The notes beneath the pieces are model-generated. The model was not told where the DNA came from. It saw only the letters and a program-made list of their open reading frames with translations, and ran no database searches. The translations under genes and the position numbers were made by a program. Below are positions 15,989 through 24,369 of a stretch of DNA of 64,000 nucleotides, in pieces (positions within the stretch are counted from its first letter, which is position 1; the number at the start of each line of letters is the position of its first letter). The stretch comes from Pseudomonadota bacterium (GTDB lineage: Bacteria; Pseudomonadota; Gammaproteobacteria; Steroidobacterales; Steroidobacteraceae): contig JAEWBG010000059.1 of NCBI GenBank assembly GCA_023391335.1, positions 3,909-67,908 on the forward strand, written 5' to 3'.

Positions 15989-17875
15989 CTACGACGCCGC
16001 GGCGCGGGCGGGAACGTGCCACCAACGCGTAATCGCCAGTTCGATGGATGCCGCGTCTAATCCGGCTGAAACCAAGCAATCCTCGCGAGACCCGTGTTCG
16101 ATGAATCGATCGGGGATGCCCAAATGCAGCAACGGCAGCGTGTGACCGTGTGCGTTGAGCAATTCGGCAATCGCGCTGCCGGCGCCGCCTGCGACAACGT
16201 TCTCTTCAACTGTGACGAAGCTGCGATGAGTCGATGCGATTCGCAGCAATAGTTCTTCATCGAGCGGCTTCACGAAACGCAGATTCACGAGTGTGGCATC
16301 GAGCTTCTCGGCAATGCGTTCGCAGAACGGCACCATGGCGCCGATGCCGATGATTGCCAGGCCGCTGCGACCCTCGCGGCGCACCTGTGCTTTCCCGATC
16401 GGCAAAGCACGCATCGCTTTCTCGAGCGGCGTACCTGGGCCTTGTCCTCGCGGGTAACGGACTGCCGCAGGCACTCCGCTTTCAACAGCGGTAAACAGCA
16501 TCTGCCGGCATTCGTTCTCATCGGCAGGCGCCATGATGAGCATGTTCGGAATGCATCGCAGATAGCTCAGATCGTAGCTACCTTGATGGGTTGCGCCGTC
16601 TCCGCCGACGAGCCCGGCCCGGTCAACCGCAAACGTCACCGGCAAGTTCTGCAAGGCGACGTCGTGAATCAACTGATCGTAGGCGCGTTGTAAGAACGTC
16701 GAGTAAATCGCGACGACCGGCTTCAATCCGTCGCATGCCATGCCCGCAGCCAGCGTAACGGCGTGCTGTTCGGCGATCGCCACATCGAAATAGCGGTCGG
16801 GGAAGCGCTTGGAGAATTCCACCATTCCCGAGCCTTCGCGCATCGCGGGCGTGATGCCGACGACCTTCGAATCTGCTGCAGCCATGTCGCACAACCAATC
16901 GCCGAACACTTGCGAGTAACTGGGGCCGCTGGTCTTTTCCTTGAAAATGACGCCGCTCTTGGGGTCGAAAGGACCTGGGCCGTGCCACTTGATCGGATCC
17001 GCTTCAGCCGGTGCGTAGCCTTTGCCCTTGCGCGTGATGACATGCAGAAACTGCGGGCCTTTCAAATCGCGCAAGTTTTTGAGCGTAGCGGTCAGCGCGT
17101 TGACATCGTGGCCGTCGACTGGCCCGATGTAGTTGAACCCGAGTTCTTCGAAAATCGTGCCGGGAAGCACCATGCCTTTCATGTGTTCCTCGGAGCGTCG
17201 CGCTAATTCCCAAACCGTGGGCATCCGTCGGAGCACTTTCTTGCCGCCCTCACGGAGCGTTGCGTAGAGCTTTCCGGAAAGAACGCGCGCGAAGTAATTC
17301 GAGAAGGCGCCGACGTTTTCCGAGATCGACATGTCGTTGTCATTGAGAATGACCAGCATGTCGACATCCAAGCTGCCGGCGTGATTGAGCGCCTCGAAAG
17401 CCATGCCGGCACTCATCGCTCCATCGCCGATCACGGCAACGACGCGACGATCAATTCCTTGGCGCGCGGCGGCGATGGCCATTCCCAATGCCGCGCTGAT
17501 CGAGGTGCTCGAGTGGCCGACGCCGAATGTGTCGTACTCGCTTTCGCTGCGAGTCGGAAACGGCGCGAGGCCGTCCTTCAGCTTGATGGTGCCGAGCCGG
17601 TCGCGGCGGCCCGTGAGCACCTTGTGCGGATACGCTTGATGGCCAACATCCCACACCAGACGGTCGCGAGGTGTATCGAAGACATAATGCAGAGCCACTG
17701 TGAGCTCTACGGTGCCCAGGCCCGCCGCAAAGTGGCCGCCCATCTGGCTCACCGTGTCGATCAGGTACTGCCGCAACTCGCTCGACACAGCCGGCAGATC
17801 CGACTCAGGGAGCTTGCGAAGATCCGCCGGAGAGTCGAGCGCCGAGAGGAGCGGGTAAGAATGGACGGAGTTCAT
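15989..17875 (-). CDS. dxs: 1-deoxy-D-xylulose-5-phosphate synthase
   Basis: 628 residues. A TPP-dependent cytosolic enzyme that condenses pyruvate and glyceraldehyde 3-phosphate to DXP, the entry point of MEP isoprenoid synthesis. The TPP-binding [15 protein letters not shown] to NDNDMSIS region is near residue 150, transketolase-like histidines occur in VGHQAYPHK, and the [15 protein letters not shown] motif is near 420. The start at 17875 has no clear Shine-Dalgarno. It follows ispA by 73 bp in the xseB-ispA-dxs order common in gammaproteobacteria. Confidence 0.97.
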   Translation of the reverse strand: MNSVHSYPLLSALDSPADLRKLPESDLPAVSSELRQYLIDTVSQMGGHFAAGLGTVELTVALHYVFDTPRDRLVWDVGHQAYPHKVLTGRRDRLGTIKLKDGLAPFPTRSESEYDTFGVGHSSTSISAALGMAIAAARQGIDRRVVAVIGDGAMSAGMAFEALNHAGSLDVDMLVILNDNDMSISENVGAFSNYFARVLSGKLYATLREGGKKVLRRMPTVWELARRSEEHMKGMVLPGTIFEELGFNYIGPVDGHDVNALTATLKNLRDLKGPQFLHVITRKGKGYAPAEADPIKWHGPGPFDPKSGVIFKEKTSGPSYSQVFGDWLCDMAAADSKVVGITPAMREGSGMVEFSKRFPDRYFDVAIAEQHAVTLAAGMACDGLKPVVAIYSTFLQRAYDQLIHDVALQNLPVTFAVDRAGLVGGDGATHQGSYDLSYLRCIPNMLIMAPADENECRQMLFTAVESGVPAAVRYPRGQGPGTPLEKAMRALPIGKAQVRREGRSGLAIIGIGAMVPFCERIAEKLDATLVNLRFVKPLDEELLLRIASTHRSFVTVEENVVAGGAGSAIAELLNAHGHTLPLLHLGIPDRFIEHGSREDCLVSAGLDAASIELAITRWWHVPARAAAS

Positions 17876-17948
17876 AAGAAGGCGCGCAGTTTACAGGAAA
17901 CCTCGGGGAAGCTCGTGGCCTGTAAGCGGATTTCCGAGTTGCGCCGGA

Positions 17949-18848
17949 TCAGGATTTTCTCAGCACCAGCCAGTTAGAAATCGCCACCAGCGGCGTGTTC
18001 TCCAAACCTTCGCGGCGAAGCGCATTCAAAGCGGCCTCATGCAACTCATGCATGCGTTTGCGCGAAGCTTCCACCCCCGCAACGGCTGGGTAGGTCGGCT
18101 TGTTCAATGCGGAATCCGCTCCGGTCGCTTTGCCTATTACTGCCGGGTCGCCTTCCACATCTAGAAGATCATCCTGAATTTGGAAGGCAAGACCGATAGC
18201 GCGTGCGTACTCATCGAGGGCTTGCAGCCTTTCGTTAGAGAGATCGTTCGAACAGCTGGCTGCCATCAATACGCTGGCATGAATCAACGCGCCGGTTTTG
18301 CGTGCGTGCACTTGCTCGACTTCTGCAAGATTCAATTTGCGCCCGGTGGCAGCGAGATCCAATGCCTGCCCGCCGGCCATCCCCTGCGTGCCGCTGGCCC
18401 GCGCGAGCAGGCTTACCAATTTCAAGCGCATCGTTGTCGACGGCGGTAACCCGGGCCCGTCCGTCAGCAGTTCGAAAGCGAGAACCTGCAATGCATCGCC
18501 GACCAGAATCGCGGTCGCTTCGTCGAACGCTTTGTGACACGTGGGCCGACCACGGCGGAGGTCATCGTTGTCCATGGCGGGCAGATCGTCATGAACCAGC
18601 GAGTAGGCGTGGATGAGTTCGACTGCACACGCAGCGCCGTCCACCTGATCCGCTGGAATGCCGAGCGCTGCCGCCGTCGCATACACGAGCGCCGGCCGGA
18701 CGCGCTTGCCGCCGCCGAGCGCGCTATATCTCAGTGCTTCATGCAGACGTTGAGGGGGCTCCGCAGGGGAGGGCAATCGCGCGTCGAGTTGTTCTTCGAT
18801 GCGCGTCTGCCACGCGCGCAACATGGTCGCGAACGAATCCTGATGCAT
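17949..18848 (-). CDS. ispA: Farnesyl diphosphate synthase
   Basis: 299 residues. Adds IPP to DMAPP and GPP to make farnesyl diphosphate for undecaprenol and quinones. The first aspartate-rich motif DDLPAMD is at residues 87-93 and the second, DDLLD, near 225. The residues before the first motif (ELIHAYSLVH) match short-chain synthases. The start MHQDSFATML lies 8 bases after the xseB stop; an upstream in-frame ATG would lie inside xseB. Translation is probably coupled in the xseB-ispA-dxs operon. Confidence 0.95.
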   Translation of the reverse strand: MHQDSFATMLRAWQTRIEEQLDARLPSPAEPPQRLHEALRYSALGGGKRVRPALVYATAAALGIPADQVDGAACAVELIHAYSLVHDDLPAMDNDDLRRGRPTCHKAFDEATAILVGDALQVLAFELLTDGPGLPPSTTMRLKLVSLLARASGTQGMAGGQALDLAATGRKLNLAEVEQVHARKTGALIHASVLMAASCSNDLSNERLQALDEYARAIGLAFQIQDDLLDVEGDPAVIGKATGADSALNKPTYPAVAGVEASRKRMHELHEAALNALRREGLENTPLVAISNWLVLRKS

Positions 18849-18856
18849 GCGGCAGC

Positions 18857-19111
18857 TCAGGTTTCGTCGTCGCTGTCGAATTCTGCGCGCTCGAATTGCT
18901 CGGGCTCGCCGCTGCGCCGCAGAAGAATCTCGACCTTTTGTTCGGCCTGCTTGAGAGCAGCTTGGCAGGTGCGAGTAAGTTGCACGCCGCGTTCGAAACA
19001 CTTCAGGGATTCATCGAGCGAGAGATCGCCTTGCTCGAGCTTTTCGACTAGCGCTTCGAGTTCAGTCAACGAGCGTTCGAAATCGGCGGGCGGCGTTTGC
19101 GGTTCGGCCAT
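18857..19111 (-). CDS. xseB: Exodeoxyribonuclease VII small subunit
   Basis: 84 residues. A small helical subunit that binds XseA to form a single-strand exonuclease. The pattern [26 protein letters not shown], followed by FERGVQL, is diagnostic. The start [11 protein letters not shown] was chosen; a longer frame upstream overlaps the divergent rubrerythrin control region. The C-terminus is acidic (FDSDDET). It is the first gene of the xseB-ispA-dxs group. xseA is not in the window. Confidence 0.94.
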   Translation of the reverse strand: MAEPQTPPADFERSLTELEALVEKLEQGDLSLDESLKCFERGVQLTRTCQAALKQAEQKVEILLRRSGEPEQFERAEFDSDDET

Positions 19112-19207
19112 GTCGGTGAGTACAGATCTGGGCGGGTACGAGGGCGCGGCAAGCTTGCATTCCTGCCTGCGACCGGTCAAATGCACAACGTGACTAAAGT
19201 TCGGTCG

Positions 19208-19236
19208 TTGACTTGCCTGACAGGCGGGCATAGATT
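19208..19236 (+). promoter_or_regulatory. Sigma70-type promoter for rubrerythrin
   Basis: TTGACT (19208-19213) and TAGATT (19231-19236) are separated by exactly 17 bp. The spacer contains the palindrome GCCTGACAGGC (19215-19225). The predicted start near 19243 leaves a leader of about 135 bases before the ATG. It is the best promoter match in the xseB-rubrerythrin divergent gap. Confidence 0.6.
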
Positions 19237-19246
19237 CGCACCCGCA

Positions 19247-19261
19247 TTAGACTTTGTCTAA
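19247..19261. promoter_or_regulatory. Operator-like palindrome TTAGACTTTGTCTAA
   Basis: A perfect 6-bp inverted repeat (TTAGAC and GTCTAA) around a TTT centre, a few bases after the predicted transcription start. Position and symmetry suit a dimeric repressor. The regulator is unknown; the sequence is not a textbook PerR, OxyR or Fur box. Confidence 0.45.
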
Positions 19262-19378
19262 CGGCACGGTTTTTCACCAGCGGAAAGTTACTAACGGCAG
19301 CGCACGCTTCCGGCAGCGGACTTTTCGTTGCGAATGGCCTACGCAATCACGCAACGATACTTAAGTGAGGATCCTGCA

Positions 19379-19795
19379 ATGAAAAACTTGAAGGGCACCA
19401 GCACGGAAAAGAATCTCAAGGACGCCTTTGCCGGCGAATCCCAAGCCAACCGTCGCTATCTATATTTCGCAGCCAAGGCTGACGTCGAAGGTTTCAATGA
19501 CGTCGCTGCTGTGTTCCGTTCGACTGCGGAAGGCGAGACCGGCCATGCGCATGGTCACTTGGAATATCTGGAAGCTGTCGGTGATCCGGCAACGGGCCTG
19601 CCGATCGGCGCGACTTCCGCAAACCTGAAGGCTGCCATTGCCGGTGAGACTCACGAGTACACCGACATGTATCCGGGCATGGCCAAGCAGGCGCGCGAAG
19701 AAGGTTTCGATGAAATCGCCGATTGGTTCGAGACGCTGGCGAAGGCAGAGCGCTCGCATGCCAATCGTTTCCAGAAGGCGCTCGATACGCTTTAA
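19379..19795 (+). CDS. Rubrerythrin (ferritin-like domain only)
   Basis: 138 residues. A diiron peroxidase-type protein that reduces hydrogen peroxide in the cytosol. The four metal-binding helices are visible: [31 protein letters not shown] and [11 protein letters not shown]. The usual C-terminal rubredoxin domain with its CxxC pairs is absent, so electrons must come from a partner. GAGG lies 8 bases before the ATG. It stands upstream of an Fe-S protein and a DUF3501 protein on the same strand, a trio I recognise from other proteobacteria. A strong promoter with an operator-like palindrome precedes it. Confidence 0.93.
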   Translation: MKNLKGTSTEKNLKDAFAGESQANRRYLYFAAKADVEGFNDVAAVFRSTAEGETGHAHGHLEYLEAVGDPATGLPIGATSANLKAAIAGETHEYTDMYPGMAKQAREEGFDEIADWFETLAKAERSHANRFQKALDTL

Positions 19796-19827
19796 CTAGT
19801 GACTTGTGACTAGTGACTAGCGGATAG
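19796..19827. repeat. TAGTGAC/GGATAGC array, left-arm orientation
   Basis: Starts on the base after the rubrerythrin stop: CTAGTGAC, TTGTGAC, TAGTGAC, TAGCGGATAG. No facing TAGTCAC arm precedes the next gene; a GGCTGGAG-type right arm sits there instead. Confidence 0.85.
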
Positions 19828-19836
19828 GTCAGAAAA

Positions 19837-19860
19837 CTCGCGCCCGATCTCGGGCGCGAG
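19837..19860. terminator. GC-rich perfect hairpin after rubrerythrin
   Basis: CTCGCGCCCG and CGGGCGCGAG form a perfect 10-bp stem with an ATCT loop. On the plus strand no T-run follows. On the minus strand a TTTT follows the hairpin. It could attenuate read-through from rubrerythrin into the Fe-S gene or protect the rubrerythrin mRNA 3' end. Confidence 0.5.
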
Positions 19861-19908
19861 TGGTCGACGATCCAAAGCGATTTAGCGGAAGACAGACGGC
19901 TGGTTGGG

Positions 19909-19953
19909 TCTCTGGCTCCAGCCCCGGGTCTCCGGTCTCCAGCCTCCAGCCTG
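19909..19953. repeat. CTCCAGCC-type array, right-arm orientation
   Basis: Repeats of TCTGGCTCCAGCC, TCTCCGGTCTCC and AGCCTCCAGCC end 10 bp before the Fe-S protein ATG. It is the same word family as the pair at 40188-40290. Confidence 0.75.
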
Positions 19954-19962
19954 CGAAGCTCC

Positions 19963-21312
19963 ATGTCCCAAGAAAAATCCGGTCCAGCGCGCGAAGGCAG
20001 TCTCGAAGCTCCGACGCGTCATCCGATCGCGTGGAAAGATCCTCAGTATTTAGACGAAAACCTGCTCTTCAAAGAGCTGGAACGTGTGTTCGACATCTGC
20101 CATGGATGCCGCCGCTGTTTCAGTCTCTGCAATGCGTTCCCAACGTTGTTCGATGCGGTGGATGAGTCGAGTACGGGCGAAGTCGAGAGCGTCGATCGCA
20201 AGGTGTACTGGGATGTCGTAGATCATTGTTACCTCTGCGACATGTGTTACATGACGAAGTGCCCATACGTTCCGCCGCACCCTTGGAACGTGGACTTTCC
20301 GCATTTGATGCTGCGCGCGAAAGCATTCAAGTTCAAAAATCAGCCCGTCAAAACGCGCGACAAGATCCTGAGCTCGACCGACGCTGTCGGCAGCATCGCC
20401 GGGATTCCCGTCGTGTCCGAAGTGGTGAACACGGTGAATCGCACCGCATTCGGCCGCTCGATGCTCGACAAAGTGCTGGGCGTGCATCCGCAAGCCCCGA
20501 TTCCCGAATATCACAGTCCTTCCTACCGCAAGCGCTTCGCTAAAGCTAAGCACCCGCAAATCACAGCGACACCTGCAGGTGAGACCAAAGGCAAGGTGGC
20601 ACTTTTCGCGACCTGCTATGGCAATCGCAATGAGCCGGCACTCAACGAAGATTTAGTCGCGATTTTCGAGCACAACGGCATCCCTGTGACGATCGCGGCG
20701 CAGGAGAAGTGCTGCGGCATGCCCAAGTTGGAATTGGGCGATTTGGAATCGATCGAGAAGCTCAAAGAAGAAAACATTCCAGCGTTGGTGAAGTTGGTCG
20801 ATCAAGGCTGGGACATCGTGACGCCGGTGCCATCGTGCACGTTGATGTTCAAACAAGAATTGCCGCTCATGTTTCCCGACGATGAGCGCGTGCAGAAAGT
20901 CCGAGATGCGATGTTCGATCCGTTCGAATATCTCTGGGAACGCTACAAGGCGGGTTTGTTGAAGACCGAATTCAAACATCGCCTGGGCAAGATCAGTTAT
21001 CACGTGCCGTGCCATTTGCGCGTGCAGAACCTTGGGCTAAAAACTCGGGATGTGCTGATGCTGGTGCCGGAAACGCACGTCGAGCCGATCGAACGCTGCT
21101 CTGGTCATAACGGAACTTATGGCGTGAAGCGCGAGTACCGGGATACGTCGATGAAGATCGGCAAGCCCGTGTTTCGTCGCGTTGCCGATTCCGGCGCGGA
21201 CCACTACTCGAGCGACTGCCCGATGGCGGGGCATCAAATCGAATCTGGATTGGAAGGGAACAAGGAACCGACGCATCCGCTGACCCTGCTTCGCAGGGCT
21301 TACGGAATATAG
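19963..21312 (+). CDS. Heterodisulfide-reductase/GlpC-like iron-sulfur oxidoreductase
   Basis: 449 residues. Two N-terminal Cys clusters (Cys46, 49, 52, 56 and Cys89, 92, 95, 100, the last followed by Pro) are suited to [4Fe-4S] centres. The C-terminal half has CCG-type cysteine motifs (EKCCGMPK near 248, HVPCHL, ERCSGHNG and SDCPMAG). No membrane segment or FAD domain is present. It probably passes electrons between a reductant and a thiol or diiron partner; the neighbouring rubrerythrin, which lacks its own rubredoxin, is an obvious candidate partner (inference). The start has no Shine-Dalgarno because a repeat arm ends 10 bp upstream. Confidence 0.88.
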   Translation: MSQEKSGPAREGSLEAPTRHPIAWKDPQYLDENLLFKELERVFDICHGCRRCFSLCNAFPTLFDAVDESSTGEVESVDRKVYWDVVDHCYLCDMCYMTKCPYVPPHPWNVDFPHLMLRAKAFKFKNQPVKTRDKILSSTDAVGSIAGIPVVSEVVNTVNRTAFGRSMLDKVLGVHPQAPIPEYHSPSYRKRFAKAKHPQITATPAGETKGKVALFATCYGNRNEPALNEDLVAIFEHNGIPVTIAAQEKCCGMPKLELGDLESIEKLKEENIPALVKLVDQGWDIVTPVPSCTLMFKQELPLMFPDDERVQKVRDAMFDPFEYLWERYKAGLLKTEFKHRLGKISYHVPCHLRVQNLGLKTRDVLMLVPETHVEPIERCSGHNGTYGVKREYRDTSMKIGKPVFRRVADSGADHYSSDCPMAGHQIESGLEGNKEPTHPLTLLRRAYGI

Positions 21313-21318
21313 GAAAGG

Positions 21319-21352
21319 ATCTCCGCGGAGCTCACCGAGCACACGGAGAAAC
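21319..21352. repeat. Short CACGGAG-type array
   Basis: TCTCCGCGGAGCTCACCGAG then CACACGGAGAA fills most of the 57-bp gap between the Fe-S and DUF3501 genes. It is a single arm; the first half is partly self-complementary (CTCCGCGGAG). Confidence 0.7.
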
Positions 21353-21369
21353 GACCTCAGGAACTTGCT

Positions 21370-21984
21370 ATGCATCTGCGCAAACTTACTCGCACCGACT
21401 TGATGAGCCTCGAGCAGTACTCGACGGCGCGCAAAGATTTTCGTGCGAAGGTCATCGATCACAAGAGCCGTCGCACGATCGCCGTCGGCCCGAACGCCAC
21501 GTGGTGCTTCGAAGATCAGTTGACGGTGCAATACCAAGTACAAGAAATGTTGCGAGTGGAACGCATCTTCGAAGCGGCGGGGATCCAAGACGAACTCGAC
21601 GCGTACAACCCGCTGATTCCCGATGGAAGCAATTGGAAGGTCACGTTCTTGATCGAATTTCCTGATCCGAGTGAGCGTCGTGAGCGCCTGGCGCAGATGA
21701 AGGGAATCGAAGATCGCTGCTGGGTTCAGGTTTCGGGGTTCGATCGCGTCTTTGCCATTGCGGATGAAGACCTCGAACGGGGGAACGACGAGAAGACCTC
21801 GTCCGTGCACTTCTTGCGCTTCGAGCTCACGCCACAAATGTCCTCTGCCGCGCAGCAGGGGGCAGATATCTCGATCGGTATCGATCATCCGGCGTATTCC
21901 CATTCGGTGTCGCCGCTTCCCAAATCCTCTCGCGATTCTCTTGCCAAGGATCTTGGCGAACCGGTTGAAGCGCATCGCGCTTAG
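21370..21984 (+). CDS. DUF3501 family protein
   Basis: 204 residues, no membrane segment, no cysteine cluster. Begins MHLRKLTRTDLMSLEQYSTARKD and contains VGPNATWCFEDQLTVQYQVQEM, which I recognise as the DUF3501 family. The function is not established. Members are regularly found next to the rubrerythrin and Fe-S genes seen here, which suggests one peroxide- or redox-related module. The C-terminal third is less ordered and rich in Ser and Asp. A CACGGAG inverted array follows the stop. Confidence 0.85.
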   Translation: MHLRKLTRTDLMSLEQYSTARKDFRAKVIDHKSRRTIAVGPNATWCFEDQLTVQYQVQEMLRVERIFEAAGIQDELDAYNPLIPDGSNWKVTFLIEFPDPSERRERLAQMKGIEDRCWVQVSGFDRVFAIADEDLERGNDEKTSSVHFLRFELTPQMSSAAQQGADISIGIDHPAYSHSVSPLPKSSRDSLAKDLGEPVEAHRA

Positions 21985-21993
21985 GGGCAGACC

Positions 21994-22164
21994 GGAGGTA
22001 TCTCCACGGAGTACACGGAGAGCACGGAGAGAAGATAAACGATCGGAACTGAGCGAACGTTGAAGGACCACGGCTCGTGGCGTCCGATCAATCATTGCGC
22101 CCGTTCTCTCCAGTTCTGAGGCCGTTCTCCGTGTCCTCTGTGCTCTCCGTGGAGATATTCCTTT
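21994..22164. repeat. Inverted pair of CACGGAG arrays with extended arms
   Basis: The left arm at 21994-22058 (TATCTCCACGGAG, TACACGGAG, AGCACGGAGAG, later GGAACTGAGCGAACG) pairs with the reverse complement of 22102-22164 (ATATCTCCACGGAG, AGCACAGAG, GACACGGAGAA, later AGAACTGGAGAGAACG). Homology continues beyond the repeat words, so the whole arms look like an inverted duplication around a 43-bp loop. The rest of the 307-bp gap, 22165-22291, shows no further recognisable element and probably contains the parE promoter. Confidence 0.85.
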
Positions 22165-22291
22165 TCTTCCACAACGGGTCCTCATGTTTTGCCTGACCGA
22201 ATCGCGCTCGAGCGCATGCTAGACTCGCCGCAAAGGCCGGGCGCTCACTAAAGTGTCCTGCGATTCCAACACCTAATCTCGTTCGGTAGCG

Positions 22292-24178
22292 ATGTCATAT
22301 ACCGCTTCAGATATTGAAGTCCTCAGCGGACTCGATCCCGTGCGCCGTCGGCCCGGGATGTACACGGATACCAGTCGCCCCAATCACCTCGCGCATGAAG
22401 TCGTCGACAACTCCGTCGACGAAGCGCTTTCTGGCCACGCGAAGCGCATCGACGTTACCGTCTTCAAAGACGGTTCGTTGCAAGTCGCCGACGACGGGCG
22501 CGGGATGCCGGTCGACATTCACCCGAAAGAGAAGGTGAGCGGTGTCGAATTAATTCTGACGCGCCTGCACGCGGGCGGTAAGTTCTCAGACAAGAACTAC
22601 AAATTCTCCGGCGGTTTGCATGGCGTCGGCGTCTCTGTCGTGAATGCACTCTCCAAGCATCTCGAGTGCTGGGTGAAGCGCGGCGGCAAGGAATACAACA
22701 TCAGCTTCAAGGACGGGAAGGCCAAGTCCAAGCTTGAAGTTGTCGGCGATGTCGGCAAGAACAACACCGGCACCACTGTGCGGTTTTGGCCGGATCCGCA
22801 GTATTTCGAGTCGCCGACGATCTCGATTCCCAAGCTGAAACACGTGTTGCGCGCCAAGGCCGTGCTGTGTCCCGGCCTGAAGATGACGCTGCATGTCGAG
22901 CAGACCGGCGAGAAAGAAGAATGGCTCTACACCGGTGGCCTCACGGAATACTTACGCGAAGCGCTCGGAGACGGCGAGTGGCTGCCGCAAGAGTTGTTCA
23001 CTGGCGCGATCGAAGGCGAAAAGGAAGCAGCGGAGTGGGCACTCGCGTGGCGCGTCGATGAAGGTCCCAAGGTCGAAGAGAGCTACGTCAATCTGATTCC
23101 GACGGCGCAAGGTGGCACACATGTCAATGGCTTGCGTGTTGGACTCACCGATGCGATTCGTGAGTTCTGCGAATTCCGCAATCTCTTGCCGAAAGGTCTG
23201 AAGCTCGCGCCGGAAGATGTGTGGGATGGATTGAGCTACGTGCTCTCCACCAAGATGAAAGAAGCGCAGTTTGCGGGGCAGACCAAAGAGCGACTGTCTT
23301 CGCGTGAAGCCGCGGCGTTTGTCTCGGGTGTCGTTAAAGATCAATTCGGCTTGTGGCTAAACCAACATCCTGAAAGCGGCGAGAAGATCGCGCAGCTCGC
23401 CATTGCGGGTGCGCAGGCGCGACTGAAGGCGTCGAAGTCGGTGGCACGTAAACGCGTGGTCAGCGGACCGGCGCTGCCGGGCAAACTTGCCGATTGCACC
23501 TCGCAAGAGCCGGAGCGCTCAGAGCTCTTCTTGGTGGAGGGCGACTCTGCAGGTGGCTCCGCGAAGCAAGCGCGCGATCGTGAATTCCAGGCCGTGATGC
23601 CATTGCGCGGCAAGATCCTGAACACATGGGAAGTCGAAGCCGGCGATGTGCTGCAATCACAAGAAGTGCATCACATCGCGATTGCGATTGGCGTCGATCC
23701 CGGCTCCGATAACCTGACTGGTTTGCGTTACCACAAGATCTGCATCCTGGCCGATGCGGACTCTGACGGTCAGCACATCGCGACGTTGCTGTGCGCATTG
23801 TTCTTGCGTCACTTCCGTCCCCTGGTTTTGGCCGGCCACGTGTACGTTGCGATGCCGCCGCTGTTTCGCGTCGATGTGGGCAAGCAGGTTTACTACGCAC
23901 TCGATGAGGCTGAGCGAGCCGGCATTCTCGATCGCATTGCTGCCGAAAATCCGCGCGCGAAGCCAACTGTCACGCGCTTCAAAGGTCTCGGCGAAATGAG
24001 CGCGATGCAACTGCGCGAAACGACGATGGCACCCGAGACGCGTCGGTTGGTCCAGCTCACCGTCGAAGCCAAAGACGAAGCCGACCAAATGCTGGATATG
24101 CTGCTCGCGAAAAAGCGTGCCGCCGATCGCCGCGAATGGCTCGAGACGAAGGGAAACCTTGCAGAAGTGCAGGTGTAA
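22292..24178 (+). CDS. parE: DNA topoisomerase IV subunit B
   Basis: 628 residues. The ATPase subunit of topoisomerase IV, which decatenates daughter chromosomes. The GHKL ATP site is visible as EVVDNSVDEAL, DDGRGMPV and GGLHGVGVSVVNALS. The TOPRIM domain has FLVEGDSAGGSAKQARDR and DADSDGQH, and the C-terminus has FKGLGEMS. Length and the RPGMYTD motif favour ParE over GyrB. It is followed by parC after 191 bp with an inverted array between. Confidence 0.96.
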   Translation: MSYTASDIEVLSGLDPVRRRPGMYTDTSRPNHLAHEVVDNSVDEALSGHAKRIDVTVFKDGSLQVADDGRGMPVDIHPKEKVSGVELILTRLHAGGKFSDKNYKFSGGLHGVGVSVVNALSKHLECWVKRGGKEYNISFKDGKAKSKLEVVGDVGKNNTGTTVRFWPDPQYFESPTISIPKLKHVLRAKAVLCPGLKMTLHVEQTGEKEEWLYTGGLTEYLREALGDGEWLPQELFTGAIEGEKEAAEWALAWRVDEGPKVEESYVNLIPTAQGGTHVNGLRVGLTDAIREFCEFRNLLPKGLKLAPEDVWDGLSYVLSTKMKEAQFAGQTKERLSSREAAAFVSGVVKDQFGLWLNQHPESGEKIAQLAIAGAQARLKASKSVARKRVVSGPALPGKLADCTSQEPERSELFLVEGDSAGGSAKQARDREFQAVMPLRGKILNTWEVEAGDVLQSQEVHHIAIAIGVDPGSDNLTGLRYHKICILADADSDGQHIATLLCALFLRHFRPLVLAGHVYVAMPPLFRVDVGKQVYYALDEAERAGILDRIAAENPRAKPTVTRFKGLGEMSAMQLRETTMAPETRRLVQLTVEAKDEADQMLDMLLAKKRAADRREWLETKGNLAEVQV

Positions 24179-24183
24179 GGAGA

Positions 24184-24355
24184 AGTGACTGGCGGATAGC
24201 GGATAGCGGATTGGAACAGAGGACATAGGTCCACCTCCGTCGTTTAGCTAAAGGCTGGTACTTCGATCGCGACTGCCTCGCATGATCGTATCCAAGGCAA
24301 TGCAGATGTCGTTTCGCCGGTTCGTGCTTCTTCTATCCGCTAGTCACTAGTCACC
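24184..24355. repeat. Inverted pair of TAGTGAC/GGATAGC arrays
   Basis: The left arm AGTGACTGGCGGATAGC followed by GGATAGC and GGATT (24184-24212) begins 5 bp after the parE stop. The right arm (24331-24355) is TTCTATCCGC followed by TAGTCAC units and ends 14 bp before the parC ATG. About 118 bp of non-repetitive sequence separates the arms. Confidence 0.85.
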
Positions 24356-24369
24356 ATCCAACTTCCTAC

